A DNA stretch of 64,000 nucleotides. Source: Fasciolopsis buskii (Eukaryota > Platyhelminthes > Trematoda > Plagiorchiida > Fasciolidae). The DNA lies in assembly GCA_008360955.1 (NCBI GenBank), contig LUCM01002179.1:21257-85256 (forward strand). The letters run 5' to 3'. The notes beneath the pieces are model-generated. The model saw only the letters and a list, made by a program, of their open reading frames with translations, made no database searches and was not told where the DNA came from. A program made the translations under genes and the position numbers. Positions 22,331 to 34,578 of this stretch are shown one piece after another. How positions within the stretch are numbered: the first letter of the stretch is position 1; each line of letters starts with the position of its first letter.

Positions 22331-23268
22331 ATGTCGAGGTTATTGCATTACTGAGAGGAAATGAACAGGTAATTCAATACGTTTTGAACATCTTGATATT
22401 CGAAATCTTTTACATATAGTATGTGCTTTGCACCTTCAAATTCTAAGACACATCTGCGATACCGGTATGAGACTATCCCTGCACTCATCATTTGTGTTGA
22501 ATAGCAAACAGCAGTTGACAAATGGAAGCAACCCGGTAGCTTAATTAGATCTGAAGCCAGTGCAGCGCATAGGTTTGCATTACGAATGTTGAGAGGTTGT
22601 ACGAGCTGACGACACCAGTGGCGCCGATGTGATATTCGCCTTCCCCAAGTAAGGGTTGCATGGTGCCGCGGTTTCAGGTTTTACACTCTACGACGGCTAA
22701 CATGAATTCCTTTTGACCAGGATGTCTAGCATCTTCCTGTATTCGGTCATCGGCATGGTGGAATCAATACGCGAATTTGATAGGAACATTCGGTTAGCGG
22801 AAATAGGATGTCGTCATGTGCTGGGTGCTGATAATTACTATTGATCACCATTGGCGGCTTGAAAACATCTCGCGCATGCTTATTCCACGTTCAGCTTTCG
22901 ATTGTTTTTACACGTGTTGGATGGAGCCAGATAAATCAACGTGGGGATTAGATTATTGGAAGCATTTACGGCATAATGAAACTTGTGGTCGACTTCAGCT
23001 TTACCTGGTGTTTCTCGGGTTCTTGGGTGCTGTCCAAACGACAACTAATGTTAATGTTGAGAGTTACGGCTCAGAAGCAAAACCCGTGGTGTGAATACCG
23101 TGGACCTGTCTGATTTCCAGGGTCCCACAAAAGTCGGACAGAAAGCATGAACATGCACGACGAAAAACAGTCCCGTTAATGCGCATTCTTTTAACTGCAT
23201 TCTGTTTGTACCTCGCGTAATCGTATTCCGTCATTAGGTCATTGGCACCATGCTTGATATGAAGCCAG

Positions 23269-23274
<6 letters not shown>
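22331..23274. other. Unassigned region with a 92-codon open frame
   Basis: The plus frame 22816-23094 encodes 92 residues rich in Trp, Tyr and Cys (for example DCFYTCWMEPDKSTWG). It is cleaner than chance frames nearby and may be a remnant of a mobile element protein or of a repeat consensus, but no family is recognised. Confidence 0.25.

Positions 23275-23316
<42 letters not shown>
23275..23316. repeat. (TA)n microsatellite, about 42 bp
   Basis: Uninterrupted alternating TA. Confidence 0.97.
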
Positions 23317-23317
<1 letters not shown>

Positions 23318-26300
23318 CAGGCTACAACCGTTCAAAGACACGAAGTTGTCCTTGTAAAAACAATAGCCAGAATGAGGAAAGGTTTAATAAATCCTAACGG
23401 TACGACCGTGTGGGAAAAAACTGGTGTAACAAGTTGCATGGAGCTCCCAGCAGCGATTCTGTATGTTTATAAAATTGTTAATTACTTAGAGGATGTTGAT
23501 CAATAGCCAAAACAGAAGTATGTGCTTAATTCAAAAGAAGCAGAGTTGATCACTTGCACAAGCTGCAGGTTTCCAGTCATCTTTTGCATTAAATTATTAA
23601 AAACAAAATAAATAAATATACGGTCCAGAGCCTTAGGCAGTAAATTTGATGAACGTAGTTTTGTCAAAGAAATGCCATCACTAGAAACGCGTCATTGAAG
23701 TCAATATTATCCCGCGAAACAAATAATTTGAAAGTGGATGGCAACACTTAAAATGTGCTTAAAATGGAATGAACTTGCGAACCAACAGTCTGAAAATGAT
23801 GAACTATCAGACCACAACCTAGTTCCTGAAACCAGTGAAAACGCATTCGACTTTTTATCAACTTGGCAATCAAAAAACAAACAGTCAGAAGTATGAAGCT
23901 AGCGTGTCGCAAAGAATTCATATTGGATACCCAAGAAAAAGAAAGCACAAACATAAGTGCGTCGTAAGAGAGTTTGGTTTTGCGCATAACAAAAAGCCAA
24001 TATACCAACTGAAATATTATGTAAGGCTGTAAACGGTTCTCTAGAAGAGCAGCTGCGAAACTTTAGGGTGTGGACTAGTTACCAACACCTTCGAAAAGGG
24101 CCAAATAATAAATATTAGGATTTTACAAAAATGTCGAAATGTCCATTGTATACCTACACGATTCAAGACCTAAGTTGGAACAGCGTAATTGAAGTACTCA
24201 GGTGGCAAGTAGACCAAGGATATCGTGAACGAAATAAAAAACTACCTTACTGGGAGACAACAAAAATAACTACAGAACCAGCCATGTGTCTGCGAAAATG
24301 TCAGCTTCTCATCCGTTTTCCAAATACACTACGGACAACAAAACCCGTACTTTGGGACCTTGTTTCCTTTTTCTGAAGGTCAAACTTGACTAACCAACAA
24401 AACCGTCAGGTAAGTCACCGTTTTGGCCTTAAATGGGCTCATCACTCATGCATGGTCCTGAAAATTCCGACGTGGTTCCCGTGCCAGTGATAGTGTGTGT
24501 TGTAAAGTTGGATAAGAAATGTTCTCAGGTGTGATATTTGTTGCGCCCATAATATACTTCCTAACGATGAGATAGTAGAGATAAAAACGACAAATGATTC
24601 TTAGTCAATAACTTGGATACCCAAGAGTACAAGATACGGAAGCGAACTTGCTTATCAGAAGGAAATCTATGGATAGATCCTTTTTGTCTAACGATTAAAC
24701 ATAAGCTGACAATCCTGCAAAACCCAACAACAAAACAGGATCTTTTAATTCAGCTTTCACATTAATGCAGTGACTGGAGATCACTATTTGAGTCGCATCA
24801 GAATACCATGTCAGCCAAACTTCGATAATAACCAGTGGCATTTTCTAAATGTGACGTCAAAAGCAAAATAGGGAACCGAATGGGATTCAGGAGAAACAAA
24901 CTATTAACAAACTGCGGCCCAGATACCACTATAATGACCGCAGTGGCACTCTACTTAACTCATCTGATTGCTCCATCTTTTCTTAATAAAAGAAAGTAAC
25001 GTGGAACAACACAATGAATGGCAATGAAAATATTTCGTGTTTAACACAGTACATCCAAACACCCGGAAACGCTAAGGTGTTAACATGTGCAGCCATCTAT
25101 GACGAATTTCGGATATTACTTGCTGCGTTGGAAGACAACAAATCACGTGATCATACTTTGATAGTTCTAGACTAAGACGTCATTATTCTTAGATAAGCTT
25201 ATTGACACGAATTAAGTTTTTAAGATTTCATGCCAAGGATTAACTAGACCTGCAAAAATTGCTAATATGTTAGTCTTACATTCCTTGGGAAGTAGATAAA
25301 GGGTTAGCTTTATGGGGATGAAGGCGTTCAGAATTATCGACGACATTTTGAGTAAACATATCTGTGTAGAAATGTAGTCCGGCCTGACACAACGTAATCA
25401 GCCAAAGATATATAAAGTTTTAATCTCCGGGGAGATCACAGCGAAAGCAGATGAGTGTTACGTGATTTTCAGTAATGATCAAAAGAGGCAACACAAAGAA
25501 ACGCTGGTTTTTCAACAGTACGAACAAACTGCTCCGAGACTGCTGAGTAATACTGTTGGACGCAGCAAGAGCAACATCAATAAACTCTCTTAACGTCAAA
25601 GCTCAAAGTGATTTATTTCTAAATTTTAAATTCCAGAGAAAGCATGGTTTGCCGTCGTTTCCCTAAATAGGAATGATCTAATCTGGATCTCATGGATACC
25701 ACAAAACTCTCGAAAGACTCACGGTCCTCGATCCTGTTCGGAATGGAGTTGCAGCCTTGAATGTTAGCTGAATCAGCGGCCTGAGAAGGTATTCGAGGCA
25801 CTTAAGCCCAGAATCTATCTAAGGCCGGGATTAATGAAAGCAAAAATGAACACCAAGCGATATGGATTTGACTTTAAACTACAGCACTTTTGTTGGTTAT
25901 GATCGGCGAGGTCCGTGAAGCCCATTTACCATCTAATGGGAGAGGTGAGTAGCAGTAAAGGTAAGTGGTGACGCTCAAGCACAGTCCACTTTATAGGTTA
26001 TCCAAGTCCACGAACCCTCTGGGTTACTTTTTAATTGCCGAAGTCAGTAGTTCAGCAAATCAAGGTGACTGTGATTCAATTGACATTTTAATGATATTCT
26101 CACCAAAGAAATCAATAAAGATGACTTGAACGTGAAAGGTTTCATTTCTCGAACATGATTGTCACCAATCATCAATCACCTGGATCTGGTAAACCAGCAA
26201 CAAAAGAAGGTAAGAAATTGTTGAGGCTCATTTGTAACATATTGTAGGACGGAAGATTACAAAATTTTTTTGATCAATCCATAGCTTGGTTCATTATCTT

Positions 26301-28712
26301 AGGGCCAGTACAAATAAGGCGAACATCCACTCCGAATCATTACTCTATTTATATTTCTCAAGAGATAATTGTACAAAAGGCATTGATTCGTTGAGTAGGC
26401 AATTCACTTTACTTCGGAAGCCAAGTCCATGAAAAAAGTGACGTTGCACTTTCCATTCTAGTGAAGTTTGCTTAATTTTGCTTGGTCAATGGAAGACAGT
26501 ATACGAGAATTTTCAAAGTGTTTAAAACCACACCGGTGCAAACATCCACCTTTCATATTATAAACATAAAGCACTTTAATATTCGCATATGTAAACACAC
26601 GATCACACATACATATACCTAAGGTTGAAATTCAGTCAGTTCCGTTCTCATCATGTTACCATGCACTGGTGTGTTGTGGTTTTGACTGCTACTAAATAAT
26701 ACCGTTAAATCAAAAGAAAAATAAACAAAAGATAGTGAAATGATAAAGGAAAATAAAATTGGTCTAGAAAGAAGAACCCGAATGGAAGGATATTTCTAAC
26801 CACAATATTAAGCCCTATCACAAGTAAAGGTACTTGAAACGGATTATGTTGTTTATCTTCTGCACAACTGTTTTACTTGAAGATTGGATTGGGATGACGG
26901 CTACTTACCTAAAATGTTATCGATATGTCGCCCTAGGGCCTATCAGGGAGTGGTTAAAAGACCAAGGTACACTGAACGCATGCACGGATTGCTTTTCAAT
27001 TTAAAAAGGATTGGAAGCTACAGAATGAATCCCTTCCAAAATAGTTGGGCTAAAATGCAGCAACCCAGGAGTGGAAAGCTCCTACCATCTCATTCAAAGG
27101 GGCAAAGTCGGAACTAAGTTCACTGAATGCTTAATCCTGTGAAGGCGCAGAACGGTCGTTTTGATAATCTATCAAGTTATTTTCTGCCTTTCACAGACCG
27201 ATCCACTAAACCATTAAAATAAATTGCAAAAAATGTGGGTGAATTTGCAATTAATTCCACTTGTGCTAAGACCGTCACACTGGTCAACTGGCCCGTCGGC
27301 GAGTAGCCCAAAACAACCTGAATGCACGCAGTTCTGAGCTTTACATAACTCTGAAGTAACAGTGACTATTGCTTCGATTTTTCACTTACAAATATCCAAT
27401 TTTATCATGGATTCGGTTCAAATAATCAGAAAGAGTTGAAGAAGAACATACGATCTCCAAGAACAGCTCACAGTGGGTAGGAAAACAAAACCACATGACG
27501 CTTCTGAAAACCTACACGTAAGTCTGGCCATATATATGTATCAGCATTTGCAACTAGCTTGAGTCGCAAGACAAGTCTGCCCCATAGATATGGTCTAAAG
27601 ATTCTGTAGAAGATTTCATTGCAGTTTCTCGATCGCCACAGCGCTTGAAAAAGCATTTGTAATGTAAAGGGCAGCAACATTGTTCTAGGTAAGTAAGAAT
27701 TTGATATTTGACTTCGGGGGCTTGTTGTAAACAGCCTTGTCCGAAAACTGACCTCATCGTTGATAGACCTCATGAGCAACATCATGACAGGGTCCTCTGA
27801 TTATTACAGAGGCTAACAAGAATGCATGGAGTCGAAGCAATATCAAAAGGGTTAGGCAGAGACTACCACTTATTGTATGATGAGAAAGGGAAGCCCTGTT
27901 TGCATTACGACAAACTATATAATACAATATTTTATTAATATAATAAAATAATATTTTAGCGAAATGAACTCTTGTCAGGTGGATGTATAAATACAAAAAC
28001 CGGGGGCACATTTGAATCCGGGAAAGAAGAGGGAACGTCGACGTAATTCACTGGACACATTAGGCAAGGCAAAAGACTATATCCAATAGTCCTTAAATGC
28101 ATAATTGGAGGGTTTGGAATATTAGGTAAGTCTCCAAAGTAAGGCGGAGAGTGGAACTAAATCAAAATCAAACGTAAAAAGATAACCTGCATAAAATAAA
28201 TCGGCTCTGAAACTCGTTTCTACATTTTGTCATAACCGAATCAGTTTGGCATACAGTGAAAAGTGACAATGGCTTTTGGTTAAATAAGGCAAACCTATTA
28301 ATATGGACTATACTGAATAACAAAAATAATTTAATTTGATGTTTATTAGTTGCGGAAAAATAGGAATAAAGGAAACTGACTTCCTGGTTTACCATAGGCC
28401 TGGTTAGTTGGAGAGCAACGGCAGAAAATGTCAGTACATTTTACCTTTACCTTTTGTTTGACAGAGTGCGCTACATAAAAAGGCAATAAATGTCTACTGG
28501 ATAAGTCACTTTAGTTTGGTTAATCCGCGATCGCTTTGCTTTTTTTCGCTGTGTGGACTGACAGATGAGCTAACCAGGAAAAATCCTGTGTCATGCAGTC
28601 AAACGCCAGCTACTCACAAGTAAGCCAATTAAGAAAAACAAATTGTCCATTGCATGATGAAAAACGGTTTATGGCCCTCAGCGACGACGAAAGGCGCCAC
28701 ATCATTTACTAC
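23317..28712. other. Unassigned AT-rich region
   Basis: Read on both strands without finding a domain, RNA gene or clear mobile element. The frames at 24131-24376, 26884-27117 and 27468-27785 carry no recognised motif. Confidence 0.3.
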
Positions 28713-28905
28713 TGAAGTTCGATAAACTATTGAGAGCCTGTCAAGTCCAGTTATTGATGGAAGCTTTCAACTGATAACTGTTCGCTTCGGGTTCGCTTTC
28801 CAGTTCGGGTGAGGTGTATTTACTCTACCGATGGTTCCTAACAGTCCTGATGAAAAAATTGTACAGCGTAACCTTGTTCCTCTTACATATTCATTTTGCA
28901 TGACG
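28713..28905 (+). mobile_element. Decayed SINE, copy D
   Basis: Aligns with copy A from the 5' extension (TGAAGTTCGATAAAC versus TGAAGTTCAACAAAC) through GAGCCTG, the box B region TCGGGTTCGC and the hammerhead region. The core is now ACCGATGG...GATGAAA, so the ribozyme is broken. Confidence 0.65.
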
Positions 28906-31029
28906 AATCATTTGAAAAGCAGAAAATCACATGATGGTGCACACATAATGTTTTGTGTTATTTCGAGGGTGAGGTGGAATTCACTGAAATAGGACAACAG
29001 TGAGCGTGAAGTACGGAGAGTGAGCTACGGGGAGTGAGTGTTTCATCGACTATAAAAGAAAGAACAACTTCATTCATTTGTAGAAATCAAATAATCACGG
29101 GAAAACACGTTCCAAGCGAAGATAGATCGATTAAATGCGTTCTACCAATGGTAGTTTAGAACTCCAACAACACCACCTCTGTCTCCTGTAACGGTGATGG
29201 TTGACCACAGGCAACCAGAGACAGAGATAAGCATGCACCGATGAAACGGTGGGCAAGACAACATATTTTCGTGCAGTAGGGGATGCGATTTGTTACATAC
29301 CTGATGCGCTACTTTAAAGCAATTCGCTTGCGTTTTGCCTGATGTAGCTAAAAAGATGGGGACAAGCAGGCCGATCACACCGTGAATATTTAATATGGAG
29401 TTGCCTAGGGCAAACTGGAGTTAGAAATGTGATCATTTTATTAGGTCACCCATTGTTAATCAAGCCGATGCGCAATAAGATGGTAGAACAAATCAAGTAT
29501 ACGCATTTATTTGGAAAAATACAGAGACGCCTAAGCGACGAAATGGGCAGGCTGGAAACAACTCTTCAAAAGAGCCCAGTACAGTGGGTGGATGACAGGT
29601 GATTGAAAGATGACCCCCAGAACGAACCCATCACAGCGTGGACGTACTTGTCAGTGGGCGTGTCAGTATATACGTGCGCGAACAAACGGTGATGAACGAA
29701 GCTGGTCAGCTGTCCCTACTCACGCCGCCAACAGCCAGAAGGACGAAAACCGGAATAATGGGTTTCCGATCATGGTCGTGCAGGCAAAAACAACGCTGAA
29801 GCAGTTGAATCAATTATAGATTGGAAGAATTCTTATCGATTGAAAACTGTCAACGGTGAAGCTGCCACAAAAAACGATATCAAATAGATGCGGCAACCAT
29901 CAGGGCCAGGTTTTAGAGACCGTTATTTGTGTATATTTTTACCGTGAACTAAATGAAATGTGAATATTAAAAGGTTTGGAACCTGAAAAACTCACGTTGT
30001 AAGGTCAATCAAATCCAACCGTAACATGTCCAAAAAGGTTTGCATAATCAGGCCTGGTAAAACACAAAAATTCCAGCTTTGTTAGAAGCGCTAAACCATC
30101 ATTTCTTCCTGTAAGAAACGAACGTCGCTTTTCGAAAGCAGAAATTACTGTGACCGAATTTCAAGACTACCGGAACATATGTTCTCCTTCTGATTAAAGG
30201 AAGCCAAACCATATGACTTAGTCATCCTTGAGGGCATCAACATTCTTGCAACCAACTGAGACATCGTTCAACCGTCGCCAATTGCCATTCAAATACCAAA
30301 ATAAGTGTTTAGATCTGGCAAAATATGTCATGGAGGAACACAGAAACTGGTGGTTATTGTGCCACAGTTAGAAGAAAATGTTCGTTAGCACGTGGCAACT
30401 AAAACATGTATTAATGGGGGGATAAAAGAAAGATAATCTCTAAATGGGCATATGTTTATTGTATCGAATTTGTTTTTTCATTATGTAAATGCTTAGTAAT
30501 ATGAAAAATCTTCCATTACTTTTCTGAGTAATTTTCTCTTTTCTATCGTCCACCAAATTGATGATAAATGACTAGCCTCGTTAAGCAAAGTTCTGCTTCG
30601 AGACGTTAGTGGATACGCGTCCCCTACCCCGGGACGGGATCACTCCGGCAATCGCTTTTCAATCAGCCCAAACCATGAAAGGCGGAACAAAGGAGCGAGA
30701 ATGCATAAACCCGTGTTTGTGGATTGTACACTACCTGTTGTGGCAATACCAAATTGATACGTCAGAGAACGCACAGAACGCGGACAAACATTAGACGTTC
30801 ACCCTAGCCAAAATAAGCTTTTACACATCATCCATTGCGACGGAAACAATAAATCGGAACGTGTGAAGCTGCCATTTGTTAATGCAGAACTTCGACAGCA
30901 ACCAACTACTGAAACGTTCGACGGGAACAGACAATTAGTAACTACATCAGAAAAAAAACCAACATTCAAAGTCTCTTCTCGCTTATCAAACGTTCATTTG
31001 AAGCCCCTATTACCAGAGTCCAAAAACTA
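28906..31029. other. Unassigned region
   Basis: No gene recognised. The plus frames 29610-29819 and 30609-30794 are short and without motif. Confidence 0.3.
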
Positions 31030-31080
31030 CTATATATATATATATATATATATAAATATAAATATATATACATATATATA
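31030..31080. repeat. Interrupted (TA)n tract
   Basis: TA dinucleotides interrupted by TAAATA and ACA units. Confidence 0.9.
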
Positions 31081-34000
31081 GAAAAAGATATATGGATATG
31101 CATTTACAGGTGCCGCCGATTGTGATGGATTGTGATGGATTCCACTGTTATTGTAATTAAAGCTGTAGTACTTGCTAGAAGAATCATTAGCAAATACCAT
31201 GAGTCAATTTGCATATTTCCTTTATGATATCTGTCGCTAGACAATAAAAAGGTCAGTTAAAGATGCGTGACCTTGGTTGTCTAAATCGATTCGTCTGAAT
31301 ATAAAAAATAAAACCCTACCGGAGCACAGAATCTACCTAACTGTTTTTGGAAAGGTCTTAGGATTAGTCCTTGTTTTAATTTACAAACGATAATAAACTA
31401 GCTCATCCAAGAAAAGCACTTGATTTATCGGGTTTTCTACCCAGGCCGAAAATAATTAACTGTTAACTGAGGTCTAACATTCATGGTGGATCACGAAAAG
31501 GAAAATGTTTGTTTAGGAGGGATTTTTATTTACATCAAAGTTGACCCTGCGTCAAGGTCATTTAAACGAGCTGCGTTAACCGCCTGTATTGTTATCGTGA
31601 CAATGAAGCAAACAGCGGTAAACGGTCAAATCTTCTGGTACCACAATGTAAAGGATAAGGAACTGATTTCAAAACACCTTTCAACTTAAACTAAACAAGG
31701 TCACCATTCACATCATATTAAACGAATAACTCATGGCAAGAGCATGCTTTTCATGGGAGAAATCAATCGTAGTCAAAATCGACCACGAAGTTACTCATTT
31801 ATGATAAAATTTTACAACAGAAGTTCTTTTCTCTAATCTTGTAACAAATTATTACCTATGTTTTATGGATCATGGCAAAGATAAACTAGGGTAATATTTA
31901 AGCCCTTCAGGTTTCGGGGCATATGCGGAGTAAATTAATCACGTGATAGGAGAAACTGCTAAGCACCTCAACCTGAGGATCTTAATTTTGTTGATGAACG
32001 AAGGGCATGTGGTGACCTGAAAACACAAAATGAGCATTTCTAGAAGAACATTCTCCAATCGAGTTGTCCCGCCTTCTTACTCCCACCCAAAGAGTTCATT
32101 CTCACACAAACAAAATTAGAAAAATCGTTGCCAACGCGTTAAAAGAGAATGCACTGAGGATAGCGGAAATTTTGCCGTTGTAGTAATGGAGACATTCATT
32201 TCATTCCAGAAAAGTAAGAAATATAGAGAAGCGGCGGAGTCTTTGAAAGAAGGTCTATGTTTCACTGTACCAGAATTTGATAAACGTGTTTTCCTGAGTA
32301 GACAGGTTTTTTTCTATCCTGGTGTAAATCAGGTAGAAGTACACTTGGGTGGAGGGTCGGCTTCATAAAAATCATACTCCGGCCTGAATCCTGACTATAC
32401 CCAAAGTGTTTCATGTCGTGGCGTGATAATTAAAGGAGGTGCCAAACAGTGCATACTGACTTCGAAACTCTAAAGCTTTTCGGAGTACGAAGTAAAAGTA
32501 ATTTCATTTTAAAGGTACTTGGTGCCACATGACCAGAATATTGTTAAACGATAGTGGAGGGCCCATCGATGACCACTGTTTAATGATGCTGGATTTCTGA
32601 CAATACAAGAGCCAAATTGCCGTGAATTAAGCTCAGTTTTTCATCCTAACAAGCTTGTTATGTGTCTTGGTTAAGATAAACATGGGGGGTCTTGAGTGGA
32701 AAATAGACTAAACTATTCACCTACTTAATCACGAGATGAATCCTAGCATGTTGCTTGTTATCGAAAAGACTCGCCAGTTCTTGCTGAATGAGAGGAATAC
32801 AAATCCAAATATTTTATTCCCTATGCTGCTGCCTGCTGGAGCGGAAATTGTTCACGTGACGCTTGTTGCATGGGTTATATATATATATATATATATATAT
32901 CGGTTAACTAATTTGTGCATATATGGGCCTAAATTAGTGCATCTGCTAGAAGAGTAAACCTATTCGTAGACATGTGAATGCAGAACAAAATTTCATAGTC
33001 TACGTGGTATCCCTATGTTTTATCTGGCGTCAACTATGATAGAAAAATATCCAACAAATAAAATCTAAGACTACATAAAACCCAACCGGCTGAAAGTGGA
33101 GTACACGTGAATAAGCGCATCGTCGCGTGTGCACAAAGATAATTTTCGAATGAATGCTCTTCTTGCAGTTGTGTGTCGTTGTTGCTGCCTGACATGTGGT
33201 AAACTAAAATATGAAATACCTTATTCGCATCTTGCGGTTTGTACTACTTCCACGAAGGGTCACAACGTACTAACAGAATGATAACTTTTATGCTGTTCGC
33301 TGGCGAGAAAAGTCCAGGTATACACATGGTTACGTACGGAACAGCGAGTGTGAGATTGGCTAGATTCAGTCGCCCATCTGGCCAAAAACGCACTTCCATA
33401 GACGGGTAAACACATGATATACAGCACTGTCAATGTTCTTTTTGTTTTGTATTACCAAACATCACTCCGGTTTTGATGTAACTAATTCCAAAAGCATAGA
33501 CAAATTAGGCGACCTTGGCCACATTTGTTTCAAATAACTGTGGAAAAAAAATGGACATTAGGAGATTTATTATCCATGGTTATGAACGACCATCATTCAC
33601 ATTAAGCAAGAATCAATAGAGTTAGGTGAAAGATAAGGTTTTCGAGTGCTTCATAAACCTGAACTACCAGTTAGATAATCTGAGCTGGGATGCACACCAG
33701 AGGAAAGCAAAAAACGCTCATTGTGACTGAAACATATCGAGCTGGAGGCTGCCAAGTTGTTTTGGAATTAGCAAGTGTCGAATGATGATTGATAGGTGTG
33801 CTGAGCTTTGGCTCGTGGCATTTTCTGTGTTTGGTGTCTATCCTATCTTGAGTAAGCCAAGTGCCTCACTAAAATTACACTATCAGTGCGCATTTCAGTG
33901 ACAACGACCCATACAACTGTACGTTTGGAAACCTTATCTCAAAAAAGCCACTTCTAAAACATGACCCTTAGATGTTTACTTATAACTTCTTCACAGCCAA

Positions 34001-34202
34001 TGTTTTAGAATTACCATTGTCTTGGTGACAAAATAAGAACATCCAACGTGCAAAGTCTCTACTTCATTGGTGGGATCAATCAGAGGATAGGTGATAAAGA
34101 TCAACCCACTTTTTCTAGGAGTTCAGAAACGGAAACGTCACAAGGACTCAACAGCACAACTCATTTAAACAGATACAGATGAACGGTACGGAAGTAACTC
34201 AC
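31081..34202. other. Region downstream of the last proposed phosphatase exon
   Basis: Contains a (TA)n tract at 32875-32900. If the GTGAGT after 34203 is a real donor, the last coding exon and 3' UTR of the phosphatase gene should lie here on the minus strand, but no exon could be chosen with confidence. One open stretch on the minus strand, about 33820-33673, reads PKLSTPINHHSTLANSK and stops at 33673; it lacks a clear acceptor in the right phase. Confidence 0.3.
32875..32900. repeat. (TA)n tract
   Basis: About 13 uninterrupted TA units. Confidence 0.95.
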
Positions 34203-34578
34203 ATTTGGTTTTCCCCGAGGTAACGTCAAATAACCGTTGAGACCACGAAAACAGGGACCATGATAGAGTGAACTAGGAGTGGTTGCGCGCGTTATACTGA
34301 ACAATGTATCGTCGTCCAATAAGGTTGACTTATTTGTACTTGTGGCTGACCAAGGAGGGACATAATCGGGCCCGAGTCCACCGGTATTAGGAAAGCCCAA
34401 CAGATAGGAAGACAAATCATTGATTGAAGATCCGGCTCGTAGTGATCGTGTGTAATGGGATTCCCTGGAGAACATCCCCGAAAAAAGTTCAGATGAGTTG
34501 GGTATATCGGATCCGAAGCTGGCACCCGAGGCAGATGAAGTTGGTCTTGGATTGCGCACGAGGTCTTTACGTACACCA
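34203..34578 (-). CDS. CDC14: CDC14 tail exon, last one located
   Basis: A strong pyrimidine tract and CATGGCATAG precede it. The 376 bp complete an Asn codon and read [18 protein letters not shown] and [18 protein letters not shown] to LPRGKPN, ending in phase 0 before GTGAGT (34202-34197). If the donor is ignored the frame runs 13 more codons to a TGA at 34163-34161, so this could also be the terminal exon. Confidence 0.75.

Noticed and set aside
23275..23316. (TA)n tract as a possible origin or regulatory element
   Set aside because: Simple dinucleotide repeat like several others in the window, with nothing to suggest function.
28790..28850. Hammerhead in SINE copy D
   Set aside because: CTGATGA is mutated and stem I cannot form; SINE remnant only.
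33673..33820. Candidate terminal CDC14 exon
   Set aside because: Open and Ser/Thr/Pro-like, but no acceptor in phase 0 with a pyrimidine tract could be chosen.
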